Source of the DNA: Burkholderia sp.
GTDB taxonomy: Bacteria > Pseudomonadota > Gammaproteobacteria > Burkholderiales > Burkholderiaceae
Direction of reading: 5' to 3'
Assembly: GCA_031253835.1 (NCBI GenBank)
Contig: JAIRVP010000032.1
Location: forward strand, 1 to 64,000
DNA: 64,000 nucleotides
A program made the translations under genes and the position numbers. Below, in pieces: positions 32,866-41,809 of the stretch. How positions within the stretch are numbered: position 1 is the first letter of the stretch; each line of letters opens with the position of its first letter. Below the pieces are notes generated by a model. It was not told the DNA's origin and searched no databases. It was given only the letters and a program-made list of their open reading frames with translations.

Positions 32866-33916
32866 GATGCCCCGTTTGTCGTAGTGGCTGCGTGGTCTGT
32901 CGCAGCCGTCTGCTGTTGTCGTGCCTGCGGATCGAATCGCGTTGAATCCGCGTTGTCCGGTGAATTCATTGTTGAAGAAAAAATCGCGTGATGCAAACCA
33001 CGCACCGAAAGCCGGTATTCGGATTGTCAAATGACGGGCCTGAAAACCGCGTTTTCAGGTATGAAAAATCCGTGCGACCGGGTTTCGTGTTTCTGGCTTG
33101 AAACATTCCGCGATTTTCACCGGCGCTGCATCCCGCCGAACGCGCGGCGCGCGACCGGCGTTCCGCGTCCGGGAAAATCCCGACGAAATTTTTTCCGCCC
33201 TTTGTGCTGCGCGGCGGCGGGCAATCCGACCGGCCGCGCCGGCTGCCGTGACGCGTTCAAATCTGAAACATTTCGGGCATCGCGCCCCGGGCCCGGGAAT
33301 GCGGGATTCGCCGGAACCCTTGATACACCGGGATTTCACTCGGGATGGCCTGCTCTTTGCGTAAGCGTTGGCACGGCAGTCGACGATGTGACGACCGGGC
33401 GGTTCTGAAAACAGACACACGGAACCGGCTACGGCGTCACCCGCGGAAAAAATGACCGGAGCGCGTCGGGGAACACGCAGCGCCAGGCGGATGAACCGCG
33501 AAAACAGTCGTCGATCGACCCATCAGACCCGGAATCTTCAGGGCAATAAGAATTCGGCATGGCAGCACATGGGGAATAAAAATGAAAGACCACAGCACAT
33601 CGCGGATCGCAAGCCGCGTTAAAAACACGTTGCGGTTTTGCCGGGAGTTCGTCTCCCGTTCAACTGGATTCCATGCGTCGAACGGCCGTCGTGCCGTTCC
33701 GGTCGGCCGGCATGCCCGGTTCATCCGGCTGGTCGGCCCGTACGCGCCTCTCTCGCGCTCCGTTTCACTGATACCCGTTCGCACGGACAGGGGTGTGCAT
33801 CCCTGCTCCCGCAGCTGAGCGTCGCGTTCCGCTTTCAAGTGTAGTGCCGGTGGTGCCCGTACCCGACGTCCTGACGGACGAAGGGAAATTAATAGTAGTC
33901 CGAAAGGAGAGTACCT
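32866..33916. other. Gene-free region of about 1 kb upstream of the Tad locus
   Basis: The short frames here have atypical composition and no recognisable protein features. The region contains a perfect 9-bp hairpin (33039-33059), several short dyads, and an A/T-richer stretch near 33540-33600. It separates the divergent glycosyltransferase and Flp operons, so long 5' leaders or an unannotated small RNA are possible. I saw no convincing sigma-54 promoter. Confidence 0.5.
33039..33059. repeat. Perfect 9-bp hairpin in the gene-free region
   Basis: CCTGAAAAC and GTTTTCAGG flank a 3-nt loop (CGC). No T-run follows on either strand, so an operator or a structured leader is more likely than a terminator. 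Confidence 0.5.
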
Positions 33917-34108
33917 ATGTCAAGAGTCATCGAAAAGATCGCCTGGATGGTTCAGGATCAGGACGGTGTGACGGCCATTGAATACGGCCTGATCGCCGCG
34001 CTGATCGCAATCGGCCTCGTCGTCGCGCTGACGACGATCGGTACGGATCTGTCGACGGTGTTCAGCACGATCGCCGCGGATCTGGACTCGGCGGTAACCG
34101 CACTCTGA
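33917..34108 (+). CDS. flp: Flp-type pilin 1
   Basis: This 63-residue major pilin of the Tad type reads MSRVIEKIAWMVQDQDG, then VTAIEYGLIAALIAIGLVVAL. The prepilin cleavage motif G|VTAIEY has Glu at +5 and Tyr at +6, and a single hydrophobic helix follows. The mature chain polymerises into the Flp pilus after processing by TadV. AGGAG lies 8 nt before the ATG. It is the first gene of the Tad locus, with a second pilin 140 nt downstream. Confidence 0.95.
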   Translation: MSRVIEKIAWMVQDQDGVTAIEYGLIAALIAIGLVVALTTIGTDLSTVFSTIAADLDSAVTAL

Positions 34109-34248
34109 TGGACGGTAGGACGAACGGAACATTCGAATCGCTCGTCGCCACCACACGGCATCAACAGCATGCCTCGACGTATCGATGCACGGTCAACCGA
34201 CCAGCCGGCACGCGAGGTCTTTGAAAGTCACCACGCAAGGAGATCATC

Positions 34249-34431
34249 ATGTCCAAGTTCATTCAACAAGCCGCCCGTTTCGTTCGCGACGAAGACGGCG
34301 TGACCGCCATCGAGTATGGCCTGATCGCAGCACTGATCGCCGTCGGCATCATCGTCGCGGTGACGGCAGTCGGCACGGAACTCAAGACCGTGTTCACGAC
34401 GATCGCTGCCGACCTGACCGCGGCGGTGTGA
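34249..34431 (+). CDS. flp: Flp-type pilin 2
   Basis: The 60-residue pilin (MSKFIQQAARFVRDEDG, then VTAIEYGLIAALIAVGIIVAV) is a close paralogue of the previous one, with the same G|VTAIEY processing site. An AAGGAG-type element precedes the start. Two near-identical pilins may be alternative major subunits, or one may be the minor form. Confidence 0.95.
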   Translation: MSKFIQQAARFVRDEDGVTAIEYGLIAALIAVGIIVAVTAVGTELKTVFTTIAADLTAAV

Positions 34432-34523
34432 GGCCGTTGAAAAGCAAAGCGTGCGGACGGCTCGGCCGGTGCAGCGTTCGAGCCGTCCCCATGCAGCCGA
34501 TCAACCCGGAACCGGAGACCATC

Positions 34524-34730
34524 ATGCAGACCGGAATGCGTGCCGCCTGCCGTCGCAACGACGACGACCTGCGCGTGACGTCGATCGACTACGCGCTGCT
34601 CGCGGCGATGTTCGCCGTCGCCGTGCTGGGCAGCATCGTCACGCTGAGCGGCTCGCTTGCCGATACGGTCGTGGTGATCGCAACGGCCGTCACGGCCGCC
34701 GTGACCACCGCGCTGGTGATGGTTTCCTGA
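34524..34730 (+). CDS. Divergent Flp-like pilin 3
   Basis: The 68-residue product reads MQTGMRAACRRNDDDLR, then VTSIDYALLAAMFAVAVLGSIV, and lines up with the two Flp pilins. The residue before the cleavage point is Arg in place of Gly, and the +5 Glu is Asp. Such changes normally reduce prepilin processing, so it may be a minor or non-cleaved pseudopilin, or a decaying copy. GGAG lies about 8 nt before the ATG. It lies between flp2 and the prepilin peptidase gene, all in the same direction. Confidence 0.75.
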   Translation: MQTGMRAACRRNDDDLRVTSIDYALLAAMFAVAVLGSIVTLSGSLADTVVVIATAVTAAVTTALVMVS

Positions 34731-34758
34731 TTCATCGATTCGACCCGCGAGGTTCGCC

Positions 34759-35298
34759 ATGTTGCCTGTTGCGCCGCCTTACCCGATTCCGTTGTGCGTG
34801 ACGCTGCTCGCGGTTGCCGCGGCCAGCACGGATATCGCGTCCCGCCGCATTCCGAACCGCCTCGTCGCGGTCGGCCTGGCCGGCGCGCTGGTGGCCCAGT
34901 GCTTGCTGCACGGCATCCTGCCCGGCGCACTCGCATGGCTCGCCGGCGCCGCAACCGGCTTCGGCCTGCTGCTGCCGCTCTACCTGTTGCGCGGGATGGC
35001 GGCCGGCGACGTGAAGCTGATGCTCGCGATCGGTGCGTGGGTCGGCGCGGAAATGACGATTTACATCGTGCTGGCCACCTTCGTGGCCGGCGGGATCGGC
35101 GCCATCGCGTTCGCGCTGCTGCGCGGCCGGATGCGCAGGATGTGGGCGAACGTCCGCGCGATGATCGCGCGCCGTTCGCAGGCGGCGCACGCCGAGGCTG
35201 CCGGCGGCGCCGAGGACATCACGTCGGTCGGCTCGCTGCCGTACGGCGTGGCGATCGCGGCCGGCACGCTGGGCATGCTGTTCGCGTCGTGCGCATAG
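34759..35298 (+). CDS. tadV: Type IV prepilin peptidase TadV/CpaA
   Basis: The 179-residue membrane protein is an A24-type aspartic peptidase without the methylase domain. The first catalytic Asp is in AAASTDIASRRIPN (about residue 25), and the second is in the GxGD-like MAAGDVKLMLAIGAWVG (about residue 84). It cleaves the leader of Flp pilins and TadE/F pseudopilins at the inner membrane. It starts 28 nt after the third pilin gene. Confidence 0.92.
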   Translation: MLPVAPPYPIPLCVTLLAVAAASTDIASRRIPNRLVAVGLAGALVAQCLLHGILPGALAWLAGAATGFGLLLPLYLLRGMAAGDVKLMLAIGAWVGAEMTIYIVLATFVAGGIGAIAFALLRGRMRRMWANVRAMIARRSQAAHAEAAGGAEDITSVGSLPYGVAIAAGTLGMLFASCA

Positions 35299-35330
35299 CA
35301 CGACGAACCCGCAACGAGGACGGAGCGACC

Positions 35331-36731
35331 ATGAACACGAACCACACCGAACCGAGACGCGACGCGCAGGTGACGCACCTGCCCGATCCGTTGCCGTCGC
35401 GGGAAGCCCATACGAAGCTGGGCACGTCGTTGCCGGCGGCGCCGCGCACGCTCGACGAAACCGGGCTGAGCATGACGTTCGTCGCAGGGCTCGTGCTGAA
35501 GTCGACGCTGATGCTCGGCCGCCCGTCTTACGGCGACCTGGTCGAGCGGCACTGCCTGCCGCTCGCCGTGCTCGACGACGTCTTCGCGTTCCTGGTGCGC
35601 GAGCGTCTCGTCGAACTCACCCATCGCGGCGCGACCGATCTCGACGTGTCGTTCCGCCTGACCGACGCGGGCCGCGTGCTGGCACTCGAGGAACGGGCGC
35701 GCAGCGGCTACAGCGGGCCCGCGCCGGTCACGCTCGACGCGTACCTCGCGTGCCTGGACACGCATTCGGTACGCAAGCTTCAGATCAACCAGAACGACGT
35801 GTGGGCCGCGTTCGAAGGCATCGTGATCGACACGTCGATCCTCGATGCGGCGGCCGCGGCGCTGAACTCGGGCCGGCCGCTGCTGATCTACGGCCCGGCC
35901 GGCAGCGGCAAGACCTTCCTCGCCGAGCGGCTCGGCTCGCTGATGCGCGGCCACGTGCCGGTACCGTACGCGATCTATGCTGCCGGCGAAGTGATCCAGA
36001 TCTACGACCCGCTCGTGCATGTCGACGCGGGATCGCGGGCCGGCGGCCAGTCGGTCGACCGCCGCTGGCGCCTGTGCGAACGGCCGATCGTGATGTCCGG
36101 CGGCGAACTGACGCTCGACGAGCTCGATCTCCGCCGCGACGTAGCCGCCGGCTTCTACCAGGCGCCGCCGCACATGAAAGCCAACATGGGCATGTACGTC
36201 GTCGACGATCTCGGCCGTCAGCGCGTCGAGCCGCGCGACCTGCTCAATCGCTGGCTGCGCCCGCTCGATCGCGGCGTCGATTACCTGACGCTCGAATCCG
36301 GCAACCGCTTCGTGATGCCGTTCGACGTGTGGCCGGTGTTCTCGAGCAACCTGTCGCCGGAACAGCTCTGCGACGACGCGTTCCTGCGCCGCCTCGGGTC
36401 GAAGCTGCACGTCGGCGCGATGTCGATCGAAGACTACCGCGCCGTGTATGAAGCGGCCTGCGCATCGCTGGGGCTCGTATCGGCGAGCGATGCCTTCGAT
36501 TACCTGCTGCATCGGCTGCATCTGCCGACCGGCAAGGCGTTTCTGGCCTGTTTTCCGGCGGACCTGCTGCGTCTCGTGGCCGCCGGCGCGCGCTATCGCG
36601 GCGATCCGCCCGAAGTGACGCACGACGCGCTGTACGACGCATGGGCGAGCTATTTCGGCGCAGCACCCGAACGTGACGGCGGCCATCCGCCGCCCGTCGA
36701 GCGCGGCGGCCGCACGTTCATTACCGGTTGA
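35331..36731 (+). CDS. AAA ATPase of the Tad locus, accessory
   Basis: The 466-residue cytosolic protein has an N-terminal winged-helix-like part (residues about 45-125: LKSTLMLGRPSYGDLVERHCLPL) and an AAA-type ATPase with Walker A GPAGSGKT (188-195). Later segments are MYVVDDLGRQRVEPRDLLNRWL (Walker-B-like) and WPVFSSNLSPEQLCDDAFLRRLGSKLHVG (sensor and arginine-finger region). It is not one of the core Tad proteins (TadA or TadZ). Similar genes occur in Tad loci of beta-proteobacteria. It may remodel or regulate pilus assembly (inference). Confidence 0.82.
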   Translation: MNTNHTEPRRDAQVTHLPDPLPSREAHTKLGTSLPAAPRTLDETGLSMTFVAGLVLKSTLMLGRPSYGDLVERHCLPLAVLDDVFAFLVRERLVELTHRGATDLDVSFRLTDAGRVLALEERARSGYSGPAPVTLDAYLACLDTHSVRKLQINQNDVWAAFEGIVIDTSILDAAAAALNSGRPLLIYGPAGSGKTFLAERLGSLMRGHVPVPYAIYAAGEVIQIYDPLVHVDAGSRAGGQSVDRRWRLCERPIVMSGGELTLDELDLRRDVAAGFYQAPPHMKANMGMYVVDDLGRQRVEPRDLLNRWLRPLDRGVDYLTLESGNRFVMPFDVWPVFSSNLSPEQLCDDAFLRRLGSKLHVGAMSIEDYRAVYEAACASLGLVSASDAFDYLLHRLHLPTGKAFLACFPADLLRLVAAGARYRGDPPEVTHDALYDAWASYFGAAPERDGGHPPPVERGGRTFITG

Positions 36732-36766
36732 GCCGTTTCTTTCACGATTCGTCGAGGAGCATTGCC

Positions 36767-37606
36767 ATGAAAAACAGTCGAGCGGTCATGATGCTGGTCG
36801 TCGCGATGGTCGCGGGTCTTGCCGCGGTCGTGTTCGCGTCCCACTGGCTGGTGCAGACATCCACGAGTTCCGTCACGCAGGTGGCGGTCGCGGCGACCGA
36901 CCTGAACCTGGGCGAACCGCTCGGGCCGAACCAGATCCGCATGGTCAGCTGGCCGTCGGGCAGCGTGCCGACCGGCGCGTTCACCGATACCAAGGCGCTC
37001 GAAGGCCGCGTCGTGCGCACCAGCCTGTCGCGGGACGAGCCGGTGATCGAGTCGAAGCTCGCGCCGGTCGGCACCAAGGGCGGGCTGTCCGCGGTGATCG
37101 CCGACGGCAGCCGCGCGATCACGGTGCGCGTGAACGATGTGGTCGGCGTCGCGGGCTTCGCGCTGCCGGGCAACTACGTCGACGTGATCGTCAACACGCA
37201 GGAACAGCAGGGCAAGACCGACGGGCAGAGCATCTCCAAGATCGTGCTCGAGCACATCCTCGTGCTGGCCGTCGCGCAGCAGGTCAGCCGCGACGACACC
37301 GCACCGAAGGTCGTCAACGCGGTGACGCTGGAAGTCACGCCCGACCAGGCCGAACGGCTCGACCTCGCGCGCAGCGTCGGCACGCTGTCGCTCGTGCTGC
37401 GCAACCAGGTCGACCAGAAGACGCTGAACACCGACGGCGCGACCAAGCTGACGCTGCTCGGCAAGGAACCCGCACCCGAAGCGCCGCCGGCTCCCGCCCG
37501 CGTGCGGACGGTGCGCGTGCACGTCGCCTCGCACGCGGCGCCGGAAGTGCGGCGCGACTGCGTCGGCGTGCTGACGGGCGTGAAGGGCAGCGTCGAGTGT
37601 TTCTGA
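36767..37606 (+). CDS. rcpC: Flp pilus assembly protein RcpC/CpaB
   Basis: The 279-residue protein starts with one membrane helix (AVMMLVVAMVAGLAAVVFASHWL), followed by a SAF-like domain (VAVAATDLNLGEPLGPNQIRMVSWPSG, then LEGRVVRTSLSRDEPVIESKL) and the RcpC domain (AITVRVNDVVGVAGFALPGNYVDVIVNTQ). RcpC works with the secretin in the periplasm. GAGGAG lies before the ATG. A GC-rich hairpin lies in the gap to rcpA. Confidence 0.93.
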   Translation: MKNSRAVMMLVVAMVAGLAAVVFASHWLVQTSTSSVTQVAVAATDLNLGEPLGPNQIRMVSWPSGSVPTGAFTDTKALEGRVVRTSLSRDEPVIESKLAPVGTKGGLSAVIADGSRAITVRVNDVVGVAGFALPGNYVDVIVNTQEQQGKTDGQSISKIVLEHILVLAVAQQVSRDDTAPKVVNAVTLEVTPDQAERLDLARSVGTLSLVLRNQVDQKTLNTDGATKLTLLGKEPAPEAPPAPARVRTVRVHVASHAAPEVRRDCVGVLTGVKGSVECF

Positions 37607-37636
37607 AACAGATCAAACCAGCCAGATAAACAGATC

Positions 37637-37660
37637 GGCCGCCGGCAACGTGCGGCGGCC
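37637..37660 (+). other. Intercistronic hairpin between rcpC and rcpA
   Basis: GGCCGCCG and CGGCGGCC form an 8-bp stem around an 8-nt loop, without a T-run. It may stabilise or process the mRNA so that the secretin is made at a different level from its neighbours. Confidence 0.4.
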
Positions 37661-37710
37661 TTGGAAGTCGATAACCGGCACGGCGCCGGTCTCTCGGGGG
37701 ATCAGACGAA

Positions 37711-39645
37711 ATGAAGATCAAACCGCAATGCACAGGTACCGGCCCACTGCGGACGCGCGTCGCACGGGGCACGATGATGGCCGCGATCCTTTGTTCGGGA
37801 TGGCTGACCGTTTATGGCGCACTCGCGCAGGAAGGCGTCGAGTCGGCCGTGCTGACGAAGGGCGGCGCCAGCGCGCCGGCCGCGGCCGGCAAGGGGCCGA
37901 TGCAGATGACGATCAGCATGGGGCCGGTGCCGGCCGCCGCGCCCGCCGCCGCGGCGGGCCCGCTGCACGGGCCGAACTGCGTCGGCGCCGTGCGCGAATC
38001 GACCAGCGTCAGCGTGCCGCTCGGCAAGTCGCTGCTGTTGCCGATGCCGGAGCCGGTCCGCAACCGGACGATCGGCAACCCGGCCGTCGCGCAGGCGACG
38101 ATGGTCTCGTCGCAGACGCTGTACATCCTCGGATTGTCGGTCGGCACGACCAACATGATCGTGCAGGGCAAGAGCGGCGCCTGCCGCGTGATCGACGTCG
38201 CGGTCGGCGCGGACGCCGGCGGCCTGCAGGCATCGCTGCAGCAGCTGATGCCGAACGAACGCGACATCCGCGTGACGACCGCGGCCGGCACGATCGTGCT
38301 GTCGGGCACCGTGTCGAGCTCGCAGGCAGCACAGCAGGCCGTGCAGATTGCGCGCGCCTACGGCGACAGCGCCGGCGATCCGGCTGCCGGAGGCAAGCCG
38401 GGCGGCGGCGGCGGTGTGCTGAACATGCTGGCCGTCACGTCGCCGCAGCAGGTGATGCTCGAAGTGAAGGTGGCCGAGGTGTCGAAGACGCTGATGAACC
38501 AGATGGGCAGCGCGTTCAACATCCAGGGCGGGTTCGGTTCGTGGAGCGGCGCGCTGGTCAGCAACCTGCTCGCGGGCGTGGCCAGCGGCGCCGTCTTCAA
38601 CAAGGCGAACAACAAGCCGTTCAGCATCGCGGCCGACGCGCAGAACACCGACAACCTCGTCAAGATCCTCGCGGAGCCGAATCTCGTGACGATCAGCGGC
38701 CAGGAAGCGACGTTCCTCGCCGGCGGCAAGATCTTCATCCCGATTCCGCAAAGCAGCGGCAACGGCACGTCGTCGATCACGCTGCAGGAAGAAGAGTTCG
38801 GCGTCGCGCTGAAGTTCACGCCGACGGTGCTCGCGAACGGCCGGATCAGCCTGAAGGTCGCGCCGGAAGTGTCGGAACTGTCGCAGACGGGCGTCACGCT
38901 GAGCGCGACCAACATCGGCGGCACGTCGATCCTGCCGCTGATCACGACGCGGCGCGCATCGACGACGGTCCAGATGAGCGACGGCGAATCGTTCGCGATC
39001 GGCGGGCTGATCAAGGACAACGCGACGGGCGCGCTGAAGGCGATCCCGGGCGTCGGTGAAGTGCCGGTGCTCGGCGCGCTGTTCCGCAGCACGTCGTTCC
39101 AGCAGGACCGCACCGAGCTGATCTTCCTGATTACGCCGCACCTGGTGAAGCCGCTGCAGACCGCGGACGTGCCGCTGCCGACCGACAGCTTCTCGAAGCC
39201 GAACGAAGCCGACGTGTATGCGACCGGCAACATGGAAGGCCGCGGCGGGGTTCGCAGGGCAGGCGCGCAACCCGCGAACGGCGCAGCAGCCGCACCGCAG
39301 GCGCCGGCTCAGGCACCCGCACCCGCACCGGCGCCGCAGTCGCAAGCGCCCGTCGCCCCGGCTGCCGCGCTGCCCGCACCGCGCGTACCGCAAGGGGCCG
39401 ATGCACAGCCGCCGGTAGCGGCCGAGCCGCAGAAGGTGCCGGCTCCGGTGGTCGCCACGGCGCCGCTGCCCGACGCGTCGAACGCGGCCCGCATCGCGCA
39501 CATCGAAGCTGCCGCCGCGCGCCTCGCGGCGGCCGGCCCCGACACGCAGGCCCAGTCGACGGCGCGACTCAAGCACCGGATCCCGGCAGCGCCGCGGGCG
39601 CAGGTTGCGCGCGTGAGCGCGGCCCCCGAGTCCACCGATCGTTGA
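37711..39645 (+). CDS. rcpA: Tad secretin RcpA/CpaC
   Basis: The 644-residue protein begins with a signal peptide (to about residue 39, LTVYGALAQ). The secretin N-terminal domain follows (SVPLGKSLLLPMPEPVRNRTIGNPAVAQ), then a BON-like module (about 170-215) and the type II/III secretin core (MLEVKVAEVSKTLMNQMGSAFN... to ...VPVLGALFRSTSFQQDRTELIFLITPHLVKPL). A long Pro/Ala/Gln-rich tail (about residues 510-570) extends beyond the core. It forms the outer-membrane pore for the Flp pilus. No TadD pilotin gene is in the locus. Confidence 0.94.
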   Translation: MKIKPQCTGTGPLRTRVARGTMMAAILCSGWLTVYGALAQEGVESAVLTKGGASAPAAAGKGPMQMTISMGPVPAAAPAAAAGPLHGPNCVGAVRESTSVSVPLGKSLLLPMPEPVRNRTIGNPAVAQATMVSSQTLYILGLSVGTTNMIVQGKSGACRVIDVAVGADAGGLQASLQQLMPNERDIRVTTAAGTIVLSGTVSSSQAAQQAVQIARAYGDSAGDPAAGGKPGGGGGVLNMLAVTSPQQVMLEVKVAEVSKTLMNQMGSAFNIQGGFGSWSGALVSNLLAGVASGAVFNKANNKPFSIAADAQNTDNLVKILAEPNLVTISGQEATFLAGGKIFIPIPQSSGNGTSSITLQEEEFGVALKFTPTVLANGRISLKVAPEVSELSQTGVTLSATNIGGTSILPLITTRRASTTVQMSDGESFAIGGLIKDNATGALKAIPGVGEVPVLGALFRSTSFQQDRTELIFLITPHLVKPLQTADVPLPTDSFSKPNEADVYATGNMEGRGGVRRAGAQPANGAAAAPQAPAQAPAPAPAPQSQAPVAPAAALPAPRVPQGADAQPPVAAEPQKVPAPVVATAPLPDASNAARIAHIEAAAARLAAAGPDTQAQSTARLKHRIPAAPRAQVARVSAAPESTDR

Positions 39646-39665
39646 AACCAGTCAAGGGGACACTC

Positions 39666-39965
39666 ATGAAAACCGCCTACCTCGTATTCGTGCGCCGCGC
39701 GGCGCTCGCCGTCCCGCTCGCGTTCGCGCTTGCCGGCTGCATGTCGTCGACACCGGTATGGGACAGCCGCTTCGGCGAGTCGGTCCGCGCCGTGACGCAG
39801 GCCCAGATCATCGACCCGCATGCCGCCGAACACGCGGCCTCGACGTCGGGCGTCGACGGGGCCGCCGCCGCGGCCGCGCTCGACAACTACGACAAGTCGT
39901 TCAAGCAGATCGACCCGCCTGCCAATGCATTCGTGATCGGCATCGGCAAGTCCACCGCGCAGTAA
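39666..39965 (+). CDS. Tad-locus lipoprotein, 99 residues
   Basis: The signal (AALAVPLAFALAGC) ends in a lipobox LAGC at Cys-25. The mature 75 residues include SSTPVWDSRFGESVRAVTQAQIIDPHAAEHAA, a WDxxFGxAVR-like segment shared by small pilus-assembly lipoproteins. Its place directly after the secretin gene suggests an RcpB/TadD-like role in secretin assembly or localisation (inference). The start lies 20 nt after rcpA. Confidence 0.85.
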   Translation: MKTAYLVFVRRAALAVPLAFALAGCMSSTPVWDSRFGESVRAVTQAQIIDPHAAEHAASTSGVDGAAAAAALDNYDKSFKQIDPPANAFVIGIGKSTAQ

Positions 39966-39990
39966 CGACGGCACGCTCAGGGAGAACGCC

Positions 39991-41262
39991 ATGACCAGCG
40001 CAGCTCGCTATCCGAAAGTCACGCGACGCGGCCTGCATCGCCAGCGCGGTGCCGTCGCGATCATCGTCGGTCTCGCACTGGCGGTGATGATCGGGTTCGT
40101 CGGTCTCGCGCTGGATCTCGGCAAGCTGTACGTCACGCGCAGCGAACTGCAGAACAGCGCCGATGCATGCGCGCTGTCGGCTGCGCGTGACCTGACCTCG
40201 GCCATCAGCCTGTCCGTGGCCGAGGCCGACGGCATCGCCGCCGGCCACCTCAATTTCGCGTTCTTTCAGAACAACGCGGTGCAGATGCAGACGAACGCGA
40301 ACGTCACGTTCAGCGATTCGCTGTCCAACCCGTTCCTGACGAAGAACTCGGTCACGACGCCGTCGAACATCAAGTACGTGCAATGCACCGCGTCGTTGAG
40401 CGGCATCGCGCACTGGTTCATCGAAGTGCTGAACGTACTGCCGGGCACGAAGCTCGCGAACGCGGCGTCGGTGTCGGCGAACGCGATCGCGACGGTCGGC
40501 GGCGGCCAGACGACCTGCGCGATTCCGGTGTTCGTGTGCCGCACCACGGGCTCGCCATCCTACAAGGTCGGCGACTGGATCACGTCACCGTCCGGCTCGT
40601 CGTCGACCTACGGGCCCGGCAACTTCGGCTGGGCGGCACTCGACGGTTCGACTAACGAAACGACGCTCGCGAGCGAGCTGTCGGGCAACACGTGCAACAT
40701 CACGAGCCCGCCCGACCTCAGCACCACAGGTTTGAAGTCGGCGTCGCAACGGGCCTGGAACACGCGCTTCGGCATCTATACGAACGGTACGAACGGCTCG
40801 AGCGGTCAGCCCGATTTCACCGGCTACGCGTATGTCGGCCCGAACTACGGGCCGCCCGGAACCGCGGGCATCAAGGGTGACGCCTATACGCAGTTCGTCG
40901 CCGATCGCGCGGCCTTCAAGGCCTACCAGGGCGACGGTGCGCCGCCGGCGGGCAGCGGGATCGCGACCAACGGCACCGCCACGGCGAGCAACTACCAGAC
41001 CCTCGGCGGCGACCGCCGCGTGGCGCTCGCGCCGGAAGGCGACTGTTCGTCGCTGCAGGGCAACAGTGGCAAGGTGCACGTCACGCAGTGGGATTGCGTG
41101 CTGATGCTCGATCCGCTGCCGTTCAGCGCGGGCACCGGGTCGGTCGTCGCGCACCTCGAATATCTCGGTTCGTCCGTGTCCGGCAACAACCCCTGTGCGA
41201 CGCATGGCCTGCCCGGCAGCGGAAGCGCGGCCGGCACCCAGGTACCGATGCTCGTTCAATAG
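39991..41262 (+). CDS. tadG: TadG-like pilus assembly protein
   Basis: The 423-residue protein starts with RQRGAVAIIVGLALAVMIGFVGLALDLGKLYVTRSELQNSADACALSAA, the standard TadE/G N-terminal hydrophobic helix and NSADAxALAAA motif. A large periplasmic domain follows, rich in Ser, Thr, Asn and Gly, with several cysteines (CTASL, TTCAIPVFVC, NTC, DC..C). It is shorter than VWA-containing TadG and has no MIDAS motif. It probably anchors or primes the pilus in the inner membrane. Confidence 0.88.
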   Translation: MTSAARYPKVTRRGLHRQRGAVAIIVGLALAVMIGFVGLALDLGKLYVTRSELQNSADACALSAARDLTSAISLSVAEADGIAAGHLNFAFFQNNAVQMQTNANVTFSDSLSNPFLTKNSVTTPSNIKYVQCTASLSGIAHWFIEVLNVLPGTKLANAASVSANAIATVGGGQTTCAIPVFVCRTTGSPSYKVGDWITSPSGSSSTYGPGNFGWAALDGSTNETTLASELSGNTCNITSPPDLSTTGLKSASQRAWNTRFGIYTNGTNGSSGQPDFTGYAYVGPNYGPPGTAGIKGDAYTQFVADRAAFKAYQGDGAPPAGSGIATNGTATASNYQTLGGDRRVALAPEGDCSSLQGNSGKVHVTQWDCVLMLDPLPFSAGTGSVVAHLEYLGSSVSGNNPCATHGLPGSGSAAGTQVPMLVQ

Positions 41263-41275
41263 CGGAGAGGCGATC

Positions 41276-41809
41276 ATGAAAAAGCTTCCGTTTCGCCGTT
41301 CGCGCACCCGTGGCGTCGTCGCCGTCGAGTTCGCGATCGTGCTGATGCCGATGATCCTGCTCGCGACCGGTGTGGCCGAATTCGGCCGCGCGATCTACCA
41401 GTACGAGACGTTGACCAAGGCGACGCGCGATGCGGCGCGCTACCTGTCGGTCTGGCTGCCGACCGACGCCGCGTATCCGGTGTCGCAGGCGCAATGTCTC
41501 GTCGTCTACGGCAGTACGACGTGCGGCGCGTCCGGCACCGAACTGGTGCCGGGGCTCAAGACGTCGATGGTGATCATCTGCGACGCACAGCACACGACCG
41601 GCTGCGGCGACGCGTCCGATCCGTCGCAATTCGCGAACCTGCCGACCTACGACGCGAACAACAACGCGGCGAGCGGCACCGCATCGGGCGCCATCAACGT
41701 CGTCGAAGTGAAGATCAAGGGCTACCAGTACCAGCCGATCCCCGTGTATCCGGGGATCACGACGATCCCGTTCAGCAACATCGTTACCGTGATGAGGCAA
41801 GTGTCATGA
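41276..41809 (+). CDS. tadE: TadE-like pseudopilin
   Basis: The 177-residue protein has a basic start (MKKLPFRRSRTRG) and a pseudopilin-like VVAVEFAIVLMPMILLATGVAEFGRAIYQYETLTKATRDAARYL. The cleavage site is G|VVAVEF with Glu at +5. TadE pseudopilins are processed by TadV and help pilus assembly or export. A periplasmic domain with paired cysteines follows. Its stop overlaps the next start (ATGA). Confidence 0.9.
   Translation: MKKLPFRRSRTRGVVAVEFAIVLMPMILLATGVAEFGRAIYQYETLTKATRDAARYLSVWLPTDAAYPVSQAQCLVVYGSTTCGASGTELVPGLKTSMVIICDAQHTTGCGDASDPSQFANLPTYDANNNAASGTASGAINVVEVKIKGYQYQPIPVYPGITTIPFSNIVTVMRQVS

Noticed and set aside
32869..33030. N-terminal extension of the first GT87-like protein
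   Set aside because: The frame is open upstream of the chosen ATG, but its composition is non-coding and the known fold begins after MYTANRETR.
33366..33382. Sigma-54 promoter (TGGCACG..)
   Set aside because: A TGGCACG -24-like element is present, but no GC/TTGC follows at the -12 distance.
33582..33844. Short open frames in the gene-free region before flp
   Set aside because: Arg/Ser/Pro-rich composition, no ribosome-binding site and no recognisable motif.
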